Source: WTFY01 sp965205275 (GTDB taxonomy: Bacteria > Pseudomonadota > Gammaproteobacteria > UBA4575). From it: a stretch of DNA of 64,000 nucleotides. The position numbers were made by a program, and so were the translations under genes. The notes beneath the pieces are model-generated. The model was not told the origin of the DNA. It saw only the letters and a program-made list of their open reading frames with translations, and ran no database searches. Shown here one piece after another: positions 59,904-64,000 of the stretch (position 1 is the stretch's first letter; the number at the start of each line of letters is the position of its first letter). The stretch is from positions 1,674,001 to 1,738,000 of the forward strand of contig OZ242168.1 in NCBI GenBank assembly GCA_965205275.1, written 5' to 3'.

Positions 59904-60800
59904 TCAGGCCGGATGTATCCAGTAATGCAGAAGAATTCCGATGAAGATCACCAGACCGAAATACTGGTTGTTCAAAAAGGCCTGCAGGCATCGCCCGGCA
60001 TTGCGGTCCCGGATCAGCCTCTGCTGATAGACGAACAGGCCGGCCCCGATGCACACCGCCGTATAGTACATCCCGCCGAGTCCTGCCTGAAGGCCCGTCC
60101 CCACCAGGGCCGCGATCACCAGAACCTGCATCAGGCCCACCGCGAGCCGGTCCATGGAGCCGAACAGGAGGGCCGTTGATTTTACGCCGACCTTCAGGTC
60201 GTCTTCGCGATCGGCCATGGCATACAGGGTATCGTAGGCTACCGTCCAGAGTACCGTGCAGGCAAACAGCAGCCACGCGACGGGGGGCGGGTAGATGCCG
60301 GTGGTTGCAGTAAACGCCATCGGCACGGACCAGGCAAACGCCACACCCAGATGCACCTGCGGCAAGTAGTGCAGCCTTTTCATAAACGGATACGTTGCGG
60401 CAAGCAAGGCCCCGCCGACGGCGAAGCCGATCGTCAGGCTATTCAGCAAGAGTACTGCCAGCAAGAAGGCCATGCAGGACAGCCCCGCCGCCAGTATCAC
60501 GGCCTCGACCGGTGAGAGTGCCCCGCTTGCGACCGGCCGGTTCCGGGTCCGCGCAACATGCGGGTCAATGTCACGGTCTGCAAAATCATTGATGGCACAA
60601 CCGGCCGAGCGCATCAGGATGCTCCCCAGGATGAAGACCGCTAGGATGGCCGTGTCGGGTGCCCCGTCTGCGGCGATGAACAAGGCCCACAAAGCGGGCC
60701 ATAACAGCAGGAAGATCCCGACCGGCTTGTCCAGGCGAATCAGTCTGGCATAGAGAGCGAGCCGGCCGGAGGCTTGCCGGGGAGATGAAAGCCGCATCAT
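59904..60800 (-). CDS. ubiA: 4-hydroxybenzoate polyprenyltransferase
   Basis: Membrane prenyltransferase that attaches the polyprenyl tail to 4-hydroxybenzoate in ubiquinone synthesis. From ATG 60800 the product is 298 aa with about eight or nine hydrophobic helices. The two aspartate-rich motifs are INDFADRDID and YAMADREDDLKVGVKST. The start overlaps the aroE stop by 4 bases (ATGA), so they are coupled. The upstream partner ubiC is not present here. Confidence 0.92.
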   Translation of the reverse strand: MMRLSSPRQASGRLALYARLIRLDKPVGIFLLLWPALWALFIAADGAPDTAILAVFILGSILMRSAGCAINDFADRDIDPHVARTRNRPVASGALSPVEAVILAAGLSCMAFLLAVLLLNSLTIGFAVGGALLAATYPFMKRLHYLPQVHLGVAFAWSVPMAFTATTGIYPPPVAWLLFACTVLWTVAYDTLYAMADREDDLKVGVKSTALLFGSMDRLAVGLMQVLVIAALVGTGLQAGLGGMYYTAVCIGAGLFVYQQRLIRDRNAGRCLQAFLNNQYFGLVIFIGILLHYWIHPA

Positions 60801-61633
60801 GCAGACGGTACTGGTCGCAGGCAATTACTGGCCATGGTGGTATCCGGGCGCTTGTGTCGCCACAGATAGAAGGCTTCGGCGGCCTGTTCGAGCAGCATCC
60901 CGAAGCCGTCCACGACCCGGGCAGCCTTTTGTGTGTGGGCCCATTGCATGAACGGGGTCAGGGTCTCGCCGTACACTAGGTCGTAACAGCAGGTTTGCGG
61001 GCCGATGATGCCGTCCGGCAGGGCCAGCACCCTGTTTTGCAGGGCGGCCGAGGTGGCATGCAGGACCAGGTCGTAGTGCCGGACCGGAATCATGTCCAGG
61101 CCGCAGCTTTGTATCGCACCGATGTGCCGGAAATTTTCAGCAATCGCTTCTGCCCGGGCTTCGGTGCGATTGGCGATCCGCAGTTCCCCGGGCTTTTCAT
61201 TGAGCAACGGCTCAACGATGCCCCGGGTGGCTCCGCCCGCCCCGAGGATCAGGATTTTTTGGTTCTGTATCTGCAGCTGCAATGATTTTTTCAGATCGCG
61301 CAGCAACCCGATGCCATCCGTATTGGCCCCAAGGTACGTGCCGTCCTCTTGCGGGATAATGGTGTTCACTGCACCTGCGTGTTCAGCCAGGTCTGTCGCC
61401 CGGTCGACAAATTCAAAGGCTTCGTTCTTGAACGGCACGGTCACGTTCAGGCCCCGGCCCCCGGTGTCAAAAAACCGGGTCACGGTTTGCGTGAAATCCT
61501 GGCGTTCTGCGAGAATTTTTTCATACGCGATGCGCTCACCGGTCTGCTCCGCAAACAGGAGATGGATTTCGGGTGACCGGCTGTGGGCAATCGGGTTGCC
61601 GATGACGGCGTAGCGGTCGGTTACATTGTTCAC
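60797..61633 (-). CDS. aroE: Shikimate dehydrogenase (NADP+)
   Basis: Reduces 3-dehydroshikimate in aromatic amino-acid synthesis. The 278-aa protein shows AVIGNPIAHSRSPEIHLLFAEQTG, the catalytic lysine in LNVTVPFKNEAFE, GANTDGIGLLRDL and the NADP loop ILGAGGATRGIVEPLL, then IANRTEARAEA. The unit aroE-ubiA is plausible because both act around chorismate-derived products. Confidence 0.95.
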   Translation of the reverse strand: MNNVTDRYAVIGNPIAHSRSPEIHLLFAEQTGERIAYEKILAERQDFTQTVTRFFDTGGRGLNVTVPFKNEAFEFVDRATDLAEHAGAVNTIIPQEDGTYLGANTDGIGLLRDLKKSLQLQIQNQKILILGAGGATRGIVEPLLNEKPGELRIANRTEARAEAIAENFRHIGAIQSCGLDMIPVRHYDLVLHATSAALQNRVLALPDGIIGPQTCCYDLVYGETLTPFMQWAHTQKAARVVDGFGMLLEQAAEAFYLWRHKRPDTTMASNCLRPVPSA

Positions 61634-61858
61634 GCTGTTTTGCTGTACTGGGTACCGTATGCAGGTATCGCCTGTATATCAGGAAATTGCCCGGGGATAC
61701 AGTGCCCCATGAACAGGCGTCCGCCGGGCGCGCGACAGGGGGACGCCCGCACGCTATGGACACCGTCAAGCCAAAAACCTACAATATCCAGACCCAAGGG
61801 TCCATACTGCGGCCTGGCGGGTAAACCGGTTTTTTGTACGTGTTGGCGGGGGGTGGCG

Positions 61859-62254
61859 ATGGCAAAAATAATTCATTCAATGATCCGTGTACTGGATGCA
61901 GAGCGCTCCAAAACCTTTTATGAAGAGGTGTTTGATATAAAAGAAAAGCGCTATCTGGATTTTGAAGATTTCGCCTTGGTGTACCTGGGCAATGATGAGA
62001 ATGATATTGAGATTGAGCTGACCCTGAATAAGGGCCGAGCGGAGGCCTACACACATGGTACCGGCTACGGGCATGTTGCGGTTTGCGTCGATGATCTGGA
62101 AGCGGAACACACACGCATCAAATCGCTTGGCTATGAGCCTCAGGATATTGTTTCCTTTAGCCCCGGCGGGGAGTTGCTCGCAAAATTTTTCTTTATCAAT
62201 GACCCGGATGGATATGAAATAGAAGTATTGCAAAGGCACGGGGCCTATCGGTAA
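61859..62254 (+). CDS. gloA: Glyoxalase I-like VOC-family protein
   Basis: The 131-aa single-domain protein from ATG 61859 contains paired beta-alpha-beta-beta-beta modules. Likely metal ligands are the His in AKIIHSMIRV, the Glu in DIEIEL, the His in GYGHVAVCVDDL and the Glu in GYEIEVLQR, matching the Ni/Co-type bacterial lactoylglutathione lyase pattern. The true substrate could be another small thiol conjugate. It stands alone on the + strand. Confidence 0.82.
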   Translation: MAKIIHSMIRVLDAERSKTFYEEVFDIKEKRYLDFEDFALVYLGNDENDIEIELTLNKGRAEAYTHGTGYGHVAVCVDDLEAEHTRIKSLGYEPQDIVSFSPGGELLAKFFFINDPDGYEIEVLQRHGAYR

Positions 62255-62392
62255 CCATCAACGGCCCCGGAATATCCAAAGCCATACCATCCGGGTTACT
62301 TCAAGATCGGGCGGGTCGCGTTTTTTGACGCTTGCGTCGAGCGTTGTGGCGTAGTGCAGGGATCAGGGTCCGGGTTCTGGTTCCTGCCGAAA

Positions 62393-63796
62393 TCATGCCA
62401 CCTGGCGTGCCTTTCGTAATTTCCACTCAGGCAAAGACCGGTACGCTTGATGGTTTTCCTGTAATCGCCGCTGTCCAGCGCCAAAATAATGTTCGCGCGA
62501 GGTGCTCGTCTCGTAGTGCGTACGCATGCGTCCGCGCCGTTGCAACTCAGGCACCACCAGATTGACAAAATCGATATACCCGGTAGGGTGGTTGGGCACG
62601 ACCAGATTAAACCCGTCACAATCCGTCTCATCCATCCAGCGCTCGAGTTCATCGGCAACCATTGTCGGGCTGCCAATGATTTTTGGCATTACGCTGCCGA
62701 TCGAAATAAACTCGGCCGCTTCCTGCAGCGTCCATTGGCGTTCCGGTGCGACTTCTGCGAAATAACTCAGCAATCCCTGGATCGCGTTGGTCTCGGCATT
62801 CTCCAGCTTTTCATTGAGTTCGATCTTGGACAGATCCACACCGACCCAGCCGCAATACAATGCCAGCGCACCTTCGGGGCTCCTGTACTGCTTGCAGGTT
62901 TCGTATTTCAGCCTTGCCTCTTCGTCAGTCGGCGCAACGATTACCGATATGCCGGGAAAAATCTTTACATCGTCCGGACCGCGACCTTCCTTGGCAATGG
63001 TTTCGCGAGTGGACCGGATGATATTGCGTGAGACCTCGATCGTTGGATGAATCGCAAATATTGCCTCGGCGTGGCGCGCTGCGAACTGAATCCCCCGGCC
63101 CGAACCGCCTGCCTGAAACAGGACGGGCGTACGTTGCGGCGACGGCTCACACATGTGCGGCCCTGGAACATCAAAATAGGTCCCTTTATGATTGATTTCG
63201 TGCACCTTGGCAGGGTCAGTATGGACATCGTTTCCGATATCACGCACTACGGCATCTTCTTCCCACGAGTGCTCCCACAGCTTGTACACCACGTCCATGT
63301 ATTCATCCGCCCGGTCATAGCGCTGGTCGTGTTCCATCTGTCCACCGATGCCGAAATTCGCATTGGCGTCGGGCAGGTAGGAGGTTACGATATTCCACGC
63401 AATGCGCCCCTTGGTCAGGTGATCCAAAGTGGAAAATAATTTTGCTGTCTGATAGGGAGCGAAATAACTCGTTGAATACGTACATGCAAACCCCAGGTGC
63501 CTGGTGGCATAGGCCATCGCGGATATAACCAGGGTGGGATCGTTGCTGGGAATCTGCGTGGAGTGCCGGACGGCAGTGTCACGGGATCCCCTGTAGACAT
63601 TATAGGTGCCATGCACATCGGCTAAAAACAGGCTGTCAAAGCACCCGCGTTCCAGGGTCCGGGCTATATCGACCCAGTAGTTCAGGTCCTTGTACCCCCG
63701 CGAGGATTGATCAAGAGGGTGTTTCCATTGTCCTTTCGAGTGGAAACAAATGGAGCACATTGTGAACGCATTCATGTGAATCTGTTTGGACATCAT
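62393..63796 (-). CDS. LLM-class flavin-dependent monooxygenase (NtaA/SnaA/DszA type)
   Basis: The 467-aa protein belongs to the bacterial-luciferase-like family that oxidises chelators, sulfones or dibenzothiophene sulfone using FMNH2 from a separate reductase. Signatures are WVDIARTLERGCFDSLFLADV, TLDHLTKGRIAWNIVTS, PVLFQAGGSGRG and AEAIFAIHPT. A possible minus-strand promoter, TTGACC (63855-63850) and TAAACT (63833-63828) with a 16-base spacer, lies upstream, and GAGG precedes the paired ATG codons. No flavin reductase gene is adjacent in the window, so the substrate is open. Confidence 0.88.
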   Translation of the reverse strand: MMSKQIHMNAFTMCSICFHSKGQWKHPLDQSSRGYKDLNYWVDIARTLERGCFDSLFLADVHGTYNVYRGSRDTAVRHSTQIPSNDPTLVISAMAYATRHLGFACTYSTSYFAPYQTAKLFSTLDHLTKGRIAWNIVTSYLPDANANFGIGGQMEHDQRYDRADEYMDVVYKLWEHSWEEDAVVRDIGNDVHTDPAKVHEINHKGTYFDVPGPHMCEPSPQRTPVLFQAGGSGRGIQFAARHAEAIFAIHPTIEVSRNIIRSTRETIAKEGRGPDDVKIFPGISVIVAPTDEEARLKYETCKQYRSPEGALALYCGWVGVDLSKIELNEKLENAETNAIQGLLSYFAEVAPERQWTLQEAAEFISIGSVMPKIIGSPTMVADELERWMDETDCDGFNLVVPNHPTGYIDFVNLVVPELQRRGRMRTHYETSTSREHYFGAGQRRLQENHQAYRSLPEWKLRKARQVA

Positions 63797-64000
63797 TCAT
63801 CCTCGCGTTGTCTAGTTTATTCTTGACAGTTTAAATGGTAAGGCTGCACGGTCAATTGTCAACCAGCGCGTGTGACAATATGTGACGTCTGGCCTTGATT
63901 TCAGGTCTTCGCCTTAAAAAATCAATGATCAAGTGGAAAAGAGGGAATGTTGGGGCCTGTTCGGGGAAAAGCCTGATTTCGATCAAGTCTAAAGAAAATC

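Noticed and set aside
62326..62337. GACGC-TT-GCGTC hairpin as terminator for the glyoxalase or monooxygenase gene
   Set aside because: The T-run precedes the stem on the + strand, and on the minus strand it reads as A, so neither direction gives a proper terminator.
1..64000. CRISPR array, tRNA or rRNA genes
   Set aside because: No regularly spaced repeats and no cloverleaf or rRNA-like sequence were noticed on reading both strands.

Overview
This window looks like a chromosomal piece of a GC-rich gammaproteobacterium. The evidence is the conserved near-origin order rnpA-yidD-yidC-mnmE-mnmG-rsmG-parA-parB, followed by atpIBEFHAGDC, glmU and glmS, all on the + strand. Lineage below class cannot be read from the sequence. 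I saw no rRNA, tRNA or CRISPR array.

Bases 1-21158 are core: RNase P protein, membrane insertase, tRNA/rRNA modification, chromosome partitioning, the complete F1Fo ATP synthase operon behind a clear sigma70-type promoter, and amino-sugar synthesis. The usual parB-atpI junction is split by an inserted pair, a Tat-exported vanadium-haloperoxidase-like lipoprotein (frameshifted) and an outer-membrane beta-barrel protein. Bases 21447-25097 form an oxidative/nitrosative-stress patch: Cu/Zn superoxide dismutase, a membrane-anchored truncated haemoglobin, and an OxyR-type regulator with both redox cysteines. A broken duplicate of the oxyR 5' region lies upstream, with an AT-rich zinc-ribbon gene between the copies.

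Bases 25171-35662 (- strand) hold the most unusual locus, a tight nine-gene operon. It encodes two lipoproteins, a membrane-anchored TPR/PEGA-like protein, an FHA-like/TM/PEGA/formylglycine-enzyme-like fusion, a small exported protein, a MotA/TolQ/ExbB-type channel subunit, an unfamiliar cytoplasmic protein, and two paralogous von Willebrand A (vWA) proteins. Each vWA protein starts with a TolR/MotB-like membrane helix carrying an aspartate. I read this as a candidate undescribed envelope machine driven by an ion gradient, with vWA domains in place of the usual peptidoglycan-binding domains. A TATAAT box and a perfect 10-bp inverted repeat lie between it and a divergent sterol-desaturase-family gene.

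Bases 37105-41563 encode a NAD-linked formate dehydrogenase (FdsA plus a fused FdsG-FdsB). From about 42 kb to 54 kb the DNA is a mobile-element graveyard: an IS481-type element interrupted by an intact-looking IS256 element with a 9-bp target duplication, and remnants of IS481-like, ISNCY-like, IS3 and IS110 elements. Three copies of a dispersed repeat are present. Two of them bracket a cargo block, AT-rich in its central part (GYD-domain protein, cupin, broken DUF427 gene, SagB-type double nitroreductase, exported amidohydrolase). A RelE/ribbon-helix-helix toxin-antitoxin pair follows.

Bases 55450-64000 return to housekeeping genes mixed with remnants: bioB-bioF (no bioH/C/D follow), a winged-helix/ATPase/STAS-like regulator, IS110 and other transposase fragments, aroE-ubiA, a glyoxalase-type VOC protein and an LLM-class flavin monooxygenase.
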